In this document: in pieces, positions 17,239 to 25,225 of the stretch | How the letters are laid out: each line of letters opens with the position of its first letter | Numbering within the stretch: position 1 is the first letter of the stretch | NCBI GenBank assembly: GCA_035626395.1 | Contig: DASPNR010000030.1 | Span: forward strand, 372,001 to 436,000 | DNA from: Candidatus Limnocylindrales bacterium | Lineage (GTDB): Bacteria; Desulfobacterota; Binatia; UBA1149; CAITLU01 | DNA length: 64,000 nucleotides | Direction of reading: 5' to 3' | Position numbers and translations under genes: made by a program | Notes under the pieces: generated by a model | Databases searched by the model: none | What the model was told of the DNA's origin: nothing | What the model saw: only the letters and a program-made list of their open reading frames with translations

Positions 17239-18675
17239 CTAGAGCGGGCCTCTACCGGCCGGCAGCGTGAAGTGGAACGTCGCGCCGCGTCCTGGTGCGC
17301 TCTGCGCCCATACCCGGCCGCCGTGGCGCGTGACCACGCGCTTGACGGTGCTCAGGCCGATGCCGGTGCCTTCATACTCGCCGGGCTCGTGAAGCTTCTC
17401 GAAGGGACGGAACAGTTTGCCCTCGTAGCGCATGTCGAAGCCGGTCCCGTTGTCGCGCACGAAGTAGACACGCTCGCCGGCCTCGACGGTCGAGCCGACC
17501 TCGATGCGCGCGGCCGCCACCGGACGCGTGAACTTCCAAGCATTGCTCAGCAGGTTCTCGAGCAGCACGCGCAGCAGCGACGGATCGCCTTCCGCGGCCA
17601 GGCCCGGCTCCACCACCTCCTCCACGCGACGCGCCGGCTCGCTATGGGCGAGCTCGGCGAGGATCGTTCGGGCGAGCTGCTCCAGATCGACCGGCTCGCT
17701 GCGCAACCTGGCGCGTGAGACGCGTGCGAGCGCCAGCAGCGCGTCCACGAGCTGGCCGACGCGGATGGTTCCCGAGCGTATGCCTTCGGCGAGCTGGCGG
17801 CCGTGCGGCGGAAGCGCGCCTGCATGCTCTTCCGCCAGCATGTGACTCTGGCCTCCGATCACGCGCAGCGCTCCGCGGATGTCATGCGACACCGAATACG
17901 TGAAGCCGTTCAGCTCGGTATTGGCCTGATCCAGCTCCGCGTTGATGCGGGCCAGGCGCGCGTTGGCGGCGGCCAGCTCCTCGTTGGCCTTCTGCAGCTC
18001 CCTCGTCCGCTGGCGGACGCGCTCCTCGAGCTGGTGCGTCAGCGAGGCGATCGCCTCCTCGTCTTCGCGCTGGCGCCGCTCGATCTCCCTGCGCGCCCGG
18101 TCCAGGCTCACGGCGGTGTAGACGGCGCCTCCCATGCACACGACGAGCGTGAACAGGATCGAGGTATCAATGGCATGACTGAGGCTGCCGCGAATGATGG
18201 CGGCGTCGACGAGGAGGCCGGTCATGAAGATCAGCACCAGGACGAGGTGCGCTCTCCATCCCCACGGAATGATGGCCGCCGAGCCGGTGCACAACGCGAT
18301 GGAGATGAGCGCGTTGGACGTGTAGTCGCCGCGCAGGATCCCGAGGTACGCCGAAGAGGCCGAAAGCACGGCCGCCATCGCCCACAGGACGCCGATGACG
18401 ACGCGGTCGCTGGTATGGGTGCGGCAGACGGCGATGCCGGCAAGCGACAGCAGCAGGCGCCCGCCGTAGTGAAGCCGGAACGTGCCGGTCAGCTCGGGAC
18501 GCGGGGGCGGCGCAAACAGGAACACGAAGGAAGCCGTGGCGACGACGATCAGGCCGATGCGCGCGGCATCGGCCATGCTCTGATGCACCGGCGGTCGGCG
18601 GCTGCGCAGCGCCTGCGTGGTTTCGGCGGTGGCGGTCGGCGTGGAGCTCTCGGAGCGGCCGGGCTGGCCCGTCAT
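17239..18675 (-). CDS. Sensor histidine kinase with membrane sensor domain
   Basis: 478 residues: five or six hydrophobic segments between about 40 and 190, a coiled coil (REIERRQREDEEAIASL to about 255), a HisKA domain with the phospho-acceptor in YSVSHDIRGALRVI (His near 262), and an HATPase domain with N box LLENLLSNAWKFT, G1 box DNGTGFD, F box LFRPFEKLHEPGEYEGTG and G2 GIGLSTV. All catalytic motifs are intact. The coiled coil plus SHDIRGALR start resembles the kinase part of cyanobacterial phytochromes. No response regulator is adjacent, so it is an orphan. It follows the AraC gene by 52 bp on the same strand and may be cotranscribed. Confidence 0.92.
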   Translation of the reverse strand: MTGQPGRSESSTPTATAETTQALRSRRPPVHQSMADAARIGLIVVATASFVFLFAPPPRPELTGTFRLHYGGRLLLSLAGIAVCRTHTSDRVVIGVLWAMAAVLSASSAYLGILRGDYTSNALISIALCTGSAAIIPWGWRAHLVLVLIFMTGLLVDAAIIRGSLSHAIDTSILFTLVVCMGGAVYTAVSLDRARREIERRQREDEEAIASLTHQLEERVRQRTRELQKANEELAAANARLARINAELDQANTELNGFTYSVSHDIRGALRVIGGQSHMLAEEHAGALPPHGRQLAEGIRSGTIRVGQLVDALLALARVSRARLRSEPVDLEQLARTILAELAHSEPARRVEEVVEPGLAAEGDPSLLRVLLENLLSNAWKFTRPVAAARIEVGSTVEAGERVYFVRDNGTGFDMRYEGKLFRPFEKLHEPGEYEGTGIGLSTVKRVVTRHGGRVWAQSAPGRGATFHFTLPAGRGPL

Positions 18676-18727
18676 CCCGGCATCGCGCCAGGACTGGCCG
18701 GCGATGCTTCCGCCTGGGCCGGCCGTG

Positions 18728-19747
18728 CTAATGGAGCAGACCCCGATAGGCCTGCTGGCGGTACTGGCTCGGGCTCAGGCCGCAATGGCGCTTGAAGCGC
18801 TTGGAGAACGTGGCTGCGTCGCCGAAGCCCAGGCACAGCGCCACGGCTTCCACCTTCAGCGACGGGTTGAGCAGCAGTGCCTGCGCCGCGTCCATCACGA
18901 CGGTCTCGCGCAGCTCGGGGAACGACGTCTCGGCTTCATCCAGGCGTGCAGCCAGGTCGCCGTCGCGCATGTGCATGCGCCGGCTGACGGCGCTGCGGTC
19001 GGCGCGGCTTCCCGCCGCCAGCAGCACGCGCACGGTGCCGGCGACGTGCTCGAGCAGGTCGGAGGGCGGCGGGCAGAGGATCGCCTGCGCGAACTTCTCG
19101 ATCTGCTCGCCGATCAGCGGATTGACGGGGCGCGCGTGCGAGCGCATCTGCGCCTTCGACAGCAGCAGCGCATGGCGGTCCTGCCCGAAGCTGGCGCGGC
19201 AGCCGAAAGCGCGGCTGGCCTCGTTGGCGCGGCGCCGGTCGCCATGACACAGGTGCACGCCCTGCAGAACCGAGGTGGTGCCGGCGACGGTGGCCAGCAT
19301 CCGCGCGTTCAGGATCAGCACGTACTCGAGCAGATGATGGTTGTCGCTCATCGCGGGCTCGGGCACGGCCACCGCAAGCGCCAGCGTGTCGCCGTCGTCC
19401 TCGAGCTCCATCCTGGTGTTGTCGATGACCGAGCCGTGGAAGCGGCAGGCGTGTCGCAGTCCTTCTTCGAGATCGGTGCACGAGAGCACCAGGTGCGACA
19501 CGAGATCGCGAAGGGGGGCGCGTTCGCCGGCGTGCAGGCCGATGTTGGAATCGCCGCTCAGCTCTTCGGCCATCGCGAAGAGCCGGACGATGGCATCGGC
19601 ACCGAGGCGCAGGTTGGGCTCGACGAGCTTCTTGTCGTCGATTTTCGCTCCGCGCGTAAGTCTGCGCGTGTCCAGGCCGAGGGAGTGGAGCGCGGCCAGC
19701 GCGTCCAGCACGGGAATGACGCCGATGGTGCAGCTGTGCTCGATCAC
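18728..19747 (-). CDS. AraC family regulator, OruR-like with N-terminal sensor domain
   Basis: 339 residues from GTG 19747. The N-terminal part (VIPVLDALAALHSLGLDTR to GDSNIGLHAGERAPLRDL) matches the arabinose-binding-like domain of OruR/Rv1395-type regulators. The C-terminal 90 residues contain both helix-turn-helix units; the second ends SLKVEAVALCLGFGDAATFS followed by KRFKRHCGLSPSQYR, the AraC signature. A longer reading to a TTG at 19915 exists, but it would run through a perfect hairpin and an AT-rich promoter-like stretch (19800-19862), and the family is about 340 residues long, so I prefer the GTG. Target genes are unknown; the adjacent kinase is a candidate. Confidence 0.83.
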   Translation of the reverse strand: MIEHSCTIGVIPVLDALAALHSLGLDTRRLTRGAKIDDKKLVEPNLRLGADAIVRLFAMAEELSGDSNIGLHAGERAPLRDLVSHLVLSCTDLEEGLRHACRFHGSVIDNTRMELEDDGDTLALAVAVPEPAMSDNHHLLEYVLILNARMLATVAGTTSVLQGVHLCHGDRRRANEASRAFGCRASFGQDRHALLLSKAQMRSHARPVNPLIGEQIEKFAQAILCPPPSDLLEHVAGTVRVLLAAGSRADRSAVSRRMHMRDGDLAARLDEAETSFPELRETVVMDAAQALLLNPSLKVEAVALCLGFGDAATFSKRFKRHCGLSPSQYRQQAYRGLLH

Positions 19748-19890
19748 GACGATGCCGCCCGCCGCGGTGTGCTCGCTTGGCTGCGAACGACGCGGGCCAC
19801 CGGAAATTAATCGATCGCCGAAGCTGGGAACAGCGAAACGAGGCTCAGCGCGAAATTTCCTCCGCCTGCCTGCGGCCTCGTATCCGTACA

Positions 19891-19918
19891 CCCTTGCGTG
19901 AGTCAGCTCACGCAAGGG
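19891..19918. terminator. Perfect hairpin between cytochrome c and AraC genes
   Basis: 12-bp arms (CCCTTGCGTGAG and its complement) with a 4-nt loop TCAG, no mismatches. It is the second of two hairpins after the cytochrome gene on the minus strand; no U-tract follows, so it may be a transcript-stabilising or regulatory element instead. Confidence 0.5.
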
Positions 19919-19930
19919 CCGACGCGCAAA

Positions 19931-19955
19931 CGCAGCCGCGCTCAGCGCGGCTGCG
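19931..19955 (-). terminator. Terminator-like hairpin of the cytochrome c gene
   Basis: 10-bp perfect arms (CGCAGCCGCG and complement) with a 5-nt loop, starting 4 nt after the cytochrome stop and followed on the minus strand by TTTGCG. This is the position and shape of an intrinsic terminator, with a short T run. Confidence 0.6.
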
Positions 19956-19958
19956 CAC

Positions 19959-20495
19959 TCAATAGCCGAGATACTGCTCGTCGGCGGCCGGCGCGTTCGC
20001 GGGAGCCGCCTGCTCGTTGGTCGGAACCGGCAGGGGATCGTTCAACCCGGGATCGGCCTCGGTGCCGAGCACCATCAGGTAATCGCGCAGGGCGACGATG
20101 GTCTTGTAATTGTTGTGCGCCTCGGCGTCGGCCAGGTTGAGCGAGCCGTCCGGGTTCTCGTTGAACGTGAAGAAGTTGGGCATCTTGGTGCCCGGCTGCA
20201 GCTTCTGGGGATCGATCATCCAGGCCAGGATCCACTCGGGCCGAAGCCGCTTCTTGGCCAGGATGAGGTTGGGGGCGATGATGTCCTTGTTCAGCTCCTG
20301 ACCTTCGCGCGTTGCGTGGCACTTGGCGCACTGGAACGCTTTGAACATCTGATAGCCGGCCTTCATGCTTTCCTGGAACTCGGGCGTGTCGGTGCGAAAG
20401 TAGGTCTTGGCTTGCGCGCGGGCGGCCGCCGGTGACAGCACGGCCACCATGCATCCGGTGACGATCAGCGCCGAAAGCTTCCTCGACATTCGCAT
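19959..20495 (-). CDS. Periplasmic c-type cytochrome, mono-haem
   Basis: 178 residues. Signal peptide 1-28 (MSRKLSALIVTG...AAARAQA), one haem attachment site Cys56-x-x-Cys59-His60 (CAKCH) and a likely distal ligand Met105 in PGTKMPNFF, the usual class I arrangement. The C-terminal 30 residues are Pro/Ala rich and low in complexity. The protein would carry electrons in the periplasm; its partner oxidase or reductase is not encoded nearby. An RBS-like GGAGC lies shortly before the ATG. Two hairpins follow the stop. Confidence 0.88.
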   Translation of the reverse strand: MRMSRKLSALIVTGCMVAVLSPAAARAQAKTYFRTDTPEFQESMKAGYQMFKAFQCAKCHATREGQELNKDIIAPNLILAKKRLRPEWILAWMIDPQKLQPGTKMPNFFTFNENPDGSLNLADAEAHNNYKTIVALRDYLMVLGTEADPGLNDPLPVPTNEQAAPANAPAADEQYLGY

Positions 20496-20689
20496 GAGCT
20501 CCTGGCGGCGCGGGAGAACCCTCCGGGCTTCCTATCAGCGCCGAAGCGGCTAGGTACCAAGCGCGCCACCTGTCGGCAAGCCGTCGCCCCTGCAGGAATG
20601 GCCGGCCTTCTGCGCCCGACGGCGCCTCTCCACGCCGACGAGGGGCACAGGCCGCCGCGTCGCGACTGGCTCGCCGGCACGCCGGCTCC

Positions 20690-20695
20690 TATACT
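20690..20695 (+). promoter_or_regulatory. -10 box of the small coiled-coil gene
   Basis: TATACT (five of six consensus bases) ends seven bases before the ATG at 20703. The -35 region is poor (TGGCTC at the right distance). The layout suggests a leaderless message. Confidence 0.5.
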
Positions 20696-20702
20696 CGCCA
20701 GC

Positions 20703-21092
20703 ATGACGCGAGGAGCCGTAGAGCGGTCGCTCCTGGCCGTGCTCAGCGAGCTGAGCAAGGTCGTGGGCCAGGAACGAGTCATCAACGCCGCCGGCACCGT
20801 CCTTCAGGCGGCCGCCAGCACCAAGCAGGCCGTCGACGAGAACGTGGCCGCGCTGCTCGCGCTGGCCAACCTGCCCTCGCGCGCCGACGTCGACGACCTC
20901 CGGCGTCAGCTCGACGCCATGCAGGTGACGCTGGCCAACCTCTCGCGCAAGGTCGACCGCATGCTCAGCGAGGACAGCGGCGAGGAACGGGCGCGCCCGC
21001 GTGCGGCCCGGCCGCGGCCGCCCTCGCATGGGCCCAACCACGGTCCCGAAACGCGCGAGGAGACGGTAGTCGCCGATTTCGACCGGGACTGA
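20703..21092 (+). CDS. Small coiled-coil protein, phasin-like
   Basis: 129 residues, almost entirely helical. Residues 1-60 (VERSLLAVLSELSKVVGQER, then AASTKQAVDENVAALLALAN) and the heptad-rich stretch SRADVDDLRRQLDAMQVTLA up to about 90 resemble the amphipathic helices and leucine-zipper of phasins and PhaF-like proteins; the tail is Arg/Pro rich. I do not recognise a specific family. There is no PHA synthase in the window. It converges on the ArsA-type ATPase pair with only 24 bp between the stops. ATG 20703 is chosen over an earlier in-frame ATG because a clear -10 box lies between them. Confidence 0.65.
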   Translation: MTRGAVERSLLAVLSELSKVVGQERVINAAGTVLQAAASTKQAVDENVAALLALANLPSRADVDDLRRQLDAMQVTLANLSRKVDRMLSEDSGEERARPRAARPRPPSHGPNHGPETREETVVADFDRD

Positions 21093-21116
21093 CTCCGACC
21101 GAGTGCGGGCGCGCGT

Positions 21117-22289
21117 TCATTCGCCGCCCGCGGCGCTGCCTGCTGACGGGCTCCTCCGCGCCTGCGGCCCCGGCGCGGGCGTGACCATCAGCTGATCGGC
21201 GAGCGCGCCAATGTCGGCCAGCGTGGCCACGTCCACTTCCAGCGCGCGCAGCGGCACGATGATCGGAGCGGCCGTGCCCGCCAGCGCCGATCGCAGGCGC
21301 GCCAGCGCCTGGCTCTCGATCAGCCGCAACGCATCCATCTCGCGCTCCATCGCCGCCACCGCCCCGCGTACCGGTGCCGGTGCGTCGGCCAGCCGCTCGG
21401 CGCGCGAACGCAGGCGGTCGGCCGGCGGCGGAGGCGTCATGCGGTTGACGACGATGGCCGCGACCTCGATGCCGATGTCGGCCAAGGCGCGATGGAAGGC
21501 CAGAGCGCGCGCCACGTCCTGCGCACGCGGCCGCACCACCAGCACGAACGCGGTCTGCGGCGCGCGAAGAACGGCGTCGATCTCGCGCGCTCGGTTCTCG
21601 AGCCCGCCGAGGATGTCGCCGAAGAGGCGCACGAACTCGCCGACGCTCTTCTGCAGCGCGTCGCCGGTGATGCGCTCGACCAGCGCCAGCAGCACGCTGA
21701 TCGACGCGCGGGCCAGCGCGCCGCCGGCGCGTGCCAGGATGCGCGCCGGCTCGGCGAGAATGGAAAGCGCGCCGGTGTCGAGCAGGCCGGTCAGGCGCGC
21801 CGGCGCCGACAGCAGCTCGGCCGCATCGGTGGCCGGCGGCGTGTCGACGACGAGCACGTCGGGGCCACCGGCTTCGACCAGCTCGTGCAGGCGCTGGAAT
21901 GCCATGTAGTGCTCGGAGCCGCCGAGCGATCCGGAGATGGCCTCGTAGATCGGATGGCGAAGCAGCGCGCGCGCTGCCTGCGGGCTCGGCGCGTAGCGCT
22001 CCACCATGCGGTCGAACGTGCGCTTGGAATCCAGACGCATCGCCACCAGCGATCCCGCGCCCGCCTCCGGCAGCTCCACCGCGCGCGGCGCGGCGCCGAT
22101 GTCGCGCGCGCCCAGCGCATCGCCGAGGCGCGGCGCCGGGTCGACGGTAAGGACGCCGACGCTGCTGCCCATGCGCGCCGACGCATAGGCGATCGCGGCC
22201 GCCGTCGAGGTCTTGCCGACGCCGCCTTCGCCGACCAGCACGATCAGGCGCTTGCCCGAGAGGACGTCACGGAGCGTCGGCCCGCTCAC
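21117..22289 (-). CDS. ArsA/GET3-type ATPase, second of pair, signature Lys replaced by Glu
   Basis: 390 residues. The P-loop GEGGVGKT (residues 20-27) is the deviant Walker A of ArsA/GET3/MinD proteins, but the signature Lys that normally follows the first Gly is Glu21 (codon GAA). Switch I is LTVDPAPRLGDALG; switch II is VVDTPPATDAAELL. These ATPases work as dimers on membranes or in targeting tail-anchored proteins; ArsA proper energises arsenite export, but no arsB or arsR is present. GTG at 22289 overlaps the stop of the first ATPase (GTGA). The tandem arrangement resembles the mycobacterial Rv3679-Rv3680 pair. Function here is inferred only by that resemblance. Confidence 0.85.
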   Translation of the reverse strand: MSGPTLRDVLSGKRLIVLVGEGGVGKTSTAAAIAYASARMGSSVGVLTVDPAPRLGDALGARDIGAAPRAVELPEAGAGSLVAMRLDSKRTFDRMVERYAPSPQAARALLRHPIYEAISGSLGGSEHYMAFQRLHELVEAGGPDVLVVDTPPATDAAELLSAPARLTGLLDTGALSILAEPARILARAGGALARASISVLLALVERITGDALQKSVGEFVRLFGDILGGLENRAREIDAVLRAPQTAFVLVVRPRAQDVARALAFHRALADIGIEVAAIVVNRMTPPPPADRLRSRAERLADAPAPVRGAVAAMEREMDALRLIESQALARLRSALAGTAAPIIVPLRALEVDVATLADIGALADQLMVTPAPGPQARRSPSAGSAAGGE

Positions 22290-23170
22290 GGCCGCCTCGC
22301 TCCGCCGTCGGGGACGAGCAGGTCGAGCACCGCGGCGACGGCGGCCGGCGACGTCTCGCCCTCGTGAAACGCGAACGGCAGGCGCGGACAGGCACCGACG
22401 CGCGCTTCGAGCATGTCGATGAGCTCGACCTGGCGGCGGTGGCGCTTCCAGTGGAGCGCGGCATCGGCGGAGGCGGCCGACGAAAGCAGCCAGTCCGCCT
22501 CCGGCGCCTGGAGATGCGCCGGCCACATTCCGTTGACGACGACGCGCGCGGCAGCAACGCCGGCGCGCGCGATGTCTTCGTGGAGAGCCAGCGTCTCGGT
22601 GACCGCCAGCTCCTCGGGAGTCGTCATGATGACGGGGACGAAGCGCGCCGGATTCTCGACGATGGCCTGCGCAATGCGTGCCTCGCGCGCGACGGGTCCC
22701 ATCGGAGCCAGCTCCAGGATGCGACGGGGCGCCGTCAGCAGCGGCAGGCTGTGGCCGGTGGCCGGTGCGTCCACGACGATCAGGTCGAGGCCGTGCTCGG
22801 GCCGCGACAGCGCGGTGATGCCGAGCAGGCGCACCAGATCGCTGACGCCCGGGGCGGCGGCGGCGACGGCCGAGAACGTGCGGCTGTCGAGCAGGCGGCG
22901 AGCGACGAAGCCCAGGCGCAGGATGCGCGTCAGGAAGCTCTCGAGCGCCTCGCGCTCGTCCAGCTCGATCTGGCGAAAGGGCAGGGAGCGGCCGTTGGAG
23001 GAGGCATGGCCTCCGCTGGCGATGCCGGCGAGGGCCGGCGGGCGCGCATGCACCAGCGCAACCGCCATCGCGCGCGCCGAGGCGGCGCGGGCCAGCGCGC
23101 GCGCAAGAAAGCTTTTCCCCGTCCCGCCCTTGCCGGTGACGAAGACGATGCGCGCAGCGCCGCCCTTCAC
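22286..23170 (-). CDS. ArsA/GET3-type ATPase, first of pair
   Basis: 294 residues from GTG 23170. The P-loop GKGGTGKS (residues 13-20) keeps the signature Lys14 that acts across the dimer interface. Switch II reads LIVVDAPATGHSLPLL, matching the DAPTGHTLR motif of ArsA/GET3. The helical segment between (FLTRILRLGFVARRLLDSRTF) corresponds to the client-binding subdomain. The protein is shorter than its partner, and the two genes overlap by 4 nt, so a heterodimer with one normal and one altered active site is plausible. The start is chosen close to the P-loop as in relatives; an upstream reading would run into the divergent gene at 23275. Confidence 0.85.
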   Translation of the reverse strand: MKGGAARIVFVTGKGGTGKSFLARALARAASARAMAVALVHARPPALAGIASGGHASSNGRSLPFRQIELDEREALESFLTRILRLGFVARRLLDSRTFSAVAAAAPGVSDLVRLLGITALSRPEHGLDLIVVDAPATGHSLPLLTAPRRILELAPMGPVAREARIAQAIVENPARFVPVIMTTPEELAVTETLALHEDIARAGVAAARVVVNGMWPAHLQAPEADWLLSSAASADAALHWKRHRRQVELIDMLEARVGACPRLPFAFHEGETSPAAVAAVLDLLVPDGGARRP

Positions 23171-23274
23171 GGCCGCGTACTTAGAGGCGTCGGCGCTTGC
23201 GATCAATCGGGCAGCAGCGGGGTGCGTGCAGGCGGCGCTTTGCAACGGGCACAGGCGGCTCTCACAATCGGCAC

Positions 23275-24279
23275 GTGAACCCGGAGCGCAAAGCGGGCGC
23301 TGCTGCGCCCGCCGGTCGCGGCGACCACGGTCGCATCCACGACATCTTCCTGGCGCGGCTGACCGATCTCGAGCATCGCGTCGAGCGCGAGCTCGAGCGG
23401 CCGGCGCCGGCCAGCGGTGCATCGCAGGAGCTGGCGCTCGACGCTGCGCGCGAGCTGTGGCGGCTCGGCGCCGGCCTGGTCGCGCTCGCCACCGATGCCG
23501 CCCGCCGCCGCGCAGCGCTGGCCGGGCTTGCCGCCTCCGGCCCCGTCGATGAGCTCGGCCTCGATCATGCGCTGGCCGAGACGGTTCGCGAGATCGTGCG
23601 GCCGCTGGCGCGGCGCTGGCTCGGCGTGCGCGAAAGCCGCGGAGCCGGTCTTCCCGAGCGCGGCGGCACGCTGGTGCTGATGAACCGCAGCGCCTGGCCG
23701 CTGCCGGTCGAGGCGCTGGTGCTGTGGAGCTTCCTGTGCGACGGGCGCGCAGGCGAGCGCGCCATGGTGGCGCTGTGGGACGACGAGCTGCCCGAGCTGC
23801 CGTTCGTGCAGGACTTCCTCCGCCGTATCGGAATCCTTTCGGCCACCACCGACAACTGCCGCCTGCTGCTCGAGCGCGGCGCGGTGGTGCTGTCGTTTCC
23901 CGAGGGCCGGGCCGCCGGCGCCAAGACCTACGACCGGCGCTATCGCCTGGCGCGCTTCGATCAGAAGGCGCTGATCGCTGCGGCCGTGGAGGCGGGTGCG
24001 CGCATCGTTCCGGGCGCGGTGGTCGGCAGCGAGGAGAGCTTTCCCGTCCTCGGCTACGCGGCCGGCCTTCCCATCACGCCGACGTTTCCGCTGCTCGGCC
24101 TGGCAGGCCTGCTGCCTCTTCCGCTGGCGTGGAGCTTCCGCCTCGGCGCGCCGGTCGAATACGCGATGATCGACGGCGAGCGCGCCGACGTCGACGGCAT
24201 CGCCGATGCGGTGCGTGCGCGCATCCAGGCGCTGCTCGGCGAGCTGCTGTCGCAGCGCGAATCGATCGTGATGGGGTGA
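23275..24279 (+). CDS. PlsC-like acyltransferase with degenerate active site
   Basis: 334 residues. The region from about 120 onwards follows the lysophospholipid acyltransferase fold: GTLVLMNRSAWPLPVEALVL aligns with block 1, and VVLSFPEGRAAGAKTY with block 3 (FPEG). However, block 1 normally reads NHxxxxD; here His is Arg and the Asp position is Pro/Val, so the catalytic dyad is missing. The Ala/Arg-rich first 110 residues are helical and not recognised. GTG 23275 lies six bases after a CACAAT box. The gene diverges from the ArsA/GET3 pair across about 100 bp. It may be inactive as an enzyme or use a different mechanism. Confidence 0.72.
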   Translation: MNPERKAGAAAPAGRGDHGRIHDIFLARLTDLEHRVERELERPAPASGASQELALDAARELWRLGAGLVALATDAARRRAALAGLAASGPVDELGLDHALAETVREIVRPLARRWLGVRESRGAGLPERGGTLVLMNRSAWPLPVEALVLWSFLCDGRAGERAMVALWDDELPELPFVQDFLRRIGILSATTDNCRLLLERGAVVLSFPEGRAAGAKTYDRRYRLARFDQKALIAAAVEAGARIVPGAVVGSEESFPVLGYAAGLPITPTFPLLGLAGLLPLPLAWSFRLGAPVEYAMIDGERADVDGIADAVRARIQALLGELLSQRESIVMG

Positions 24280-24354
24280 TCACCCGCGATCCTGGCGGCG
24301 TGCGCCGCTTTGGCAGGAGGAGTTGCAGCGCGAATCGATCGTGTCTGTGATCAC
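24252..24354. repeat. Direct repeat at the ends of two convergent genes
   Basis: A 19-bp identical segment occurs at 24252-24270 and 24325-24343, each followed within a few bases by TGATCAC. The first copy is the end of the PlsC-like gene; TGATCA holds its stop codon, and the second TGATCA holds the stop of the convergent PCMT gene. Confidence 0.7.
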
Positions 24355-25181
24355 TTCGGCCGCGTCAGCGGCACGAAGCGCACGGGCGTGACCGCGCGCT
24401 CGGCAACGCTTCCATCGGCGGCCTTCTCCACCACCGTCAGCTGCTGCACCGCTCCTGCCTCGCCAACCGGAACCACCAGCTTTCCGCCGCTGGCCAGCTG
24501 CTCGATCAGCGGCGGCGGAATGCGGTCGGGCGCCGCGGTGACGATCACGGCATCGAAGGGCGCGTGCTCGGGCCAGCCGGCGTACCCGTCGCCTGCCCGG
24601 ACGTGCACGTTGTCGTAGCCGCGGCCTTTCAGCCGCGTCCGAGCCTGCTCGGCCAGCGGCTCGACGATCTCGATGGTGAACACGACGGCGCCGAGCTCGG
24701 CAAGGACCGCGGCCTGGTATCCGGAGCCGGTGCCGACCTCGAGCACCATCTCGCCCGCGGTGACGTCGGCCAGCTCGGTCATCAGAGCCACGATGTAGGG
24801 CTGCGAGATCGTCTGCCCGTGTCCGATCGGCAGCGGCAAGTCGTCGTAGGCACGCATGCGCAGATCTTCCGGCACGAAGTCTTCGCGCGCGACCTTGGCC
24901 ATCGCGGCAAGGACGCGCTTGGAGAACGGCGGGCCGCTCATCCTCGAGTACGCCGTGATCGTTTCGACCATTGCCCGGCGCTTCCTGGCGGCTTCCTCGC
25001 CGGCGCTCGCACTGGCCGCCGCCGAGCCGCCATCCGCATCCTGCGCGGCGCCGGCCGGGCCGTTGTCCGCCGCCGTCTCCGCGGTCGCCGCATCCGCGGC
25101 CACGGCCATCTGCAGGGCGACGGTCGCCGGCGCGGCGATCGCCACCAGCGCTGCGGCTGCTGCAGACAACAGCTTGCACAT
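24351..25181 (-). CDS. pcm: Protein-L-isoaspartate O-methyltransferase, exported form
   Basis: Repairs isoaspartyl residues by SAM-dependent methylation. 276 residues: signal peptide-like start (1-28, CKLLSAAAAALVAIAAPATV), an Ala/Glu/Gly-rich linker to about 70, then the PCMT core with LPIGHGQTISQPYIVALM (substrate motif), LEVGTGSGYQAAVLAELGAV (SAM motif I), FTIEIVEPLAEQAR and VIVTAAPDRIPPPLIEQL. The family is usually about 210 residues and cytoplasmic; the extra N-terminus suggests periplasmic location, known for some proteobacterial PCMTs. ATG at 25181 chosen because it begins the signal peptide. Confidence 0.88.
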   Translation of the reverse strand: MCKLLSAAAAALVAIAAPATVALQMAVAADAATAETAADNGPAGAAQDADGGSAAASASAGEEAARKRRAMVETITAYSRMSGPPFSKRVLAAMAKVAREDFVPEDLRMRAYDDLPLPIGHGQTISQPYIVALMTELADVTAGEMVLEVGTGSGYQAAVLAELGAVVFTIEIVEPLAEQARTRLKGRGYDNVHVRAGDGYAGWPEHAPFDAVIVTAAPDRIPPPLIEQLASGGKLVVPVGEAGAVQQLTVVEKAADGSVAERAVTPVRFVPLTRPK

Positions 25182-25225
25182 GCCATCGAGTAAACGCTTT
25201 CGCCGCCGCCGTTCAAGCCGGCGGC

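Noticed and set aside
21117..23170. Arsenic resistance locus
   Set aside because: ArsA-type ATPases are present but no arsB, arsR, arsC or arsD is nearby, so arsenite export is not supported.
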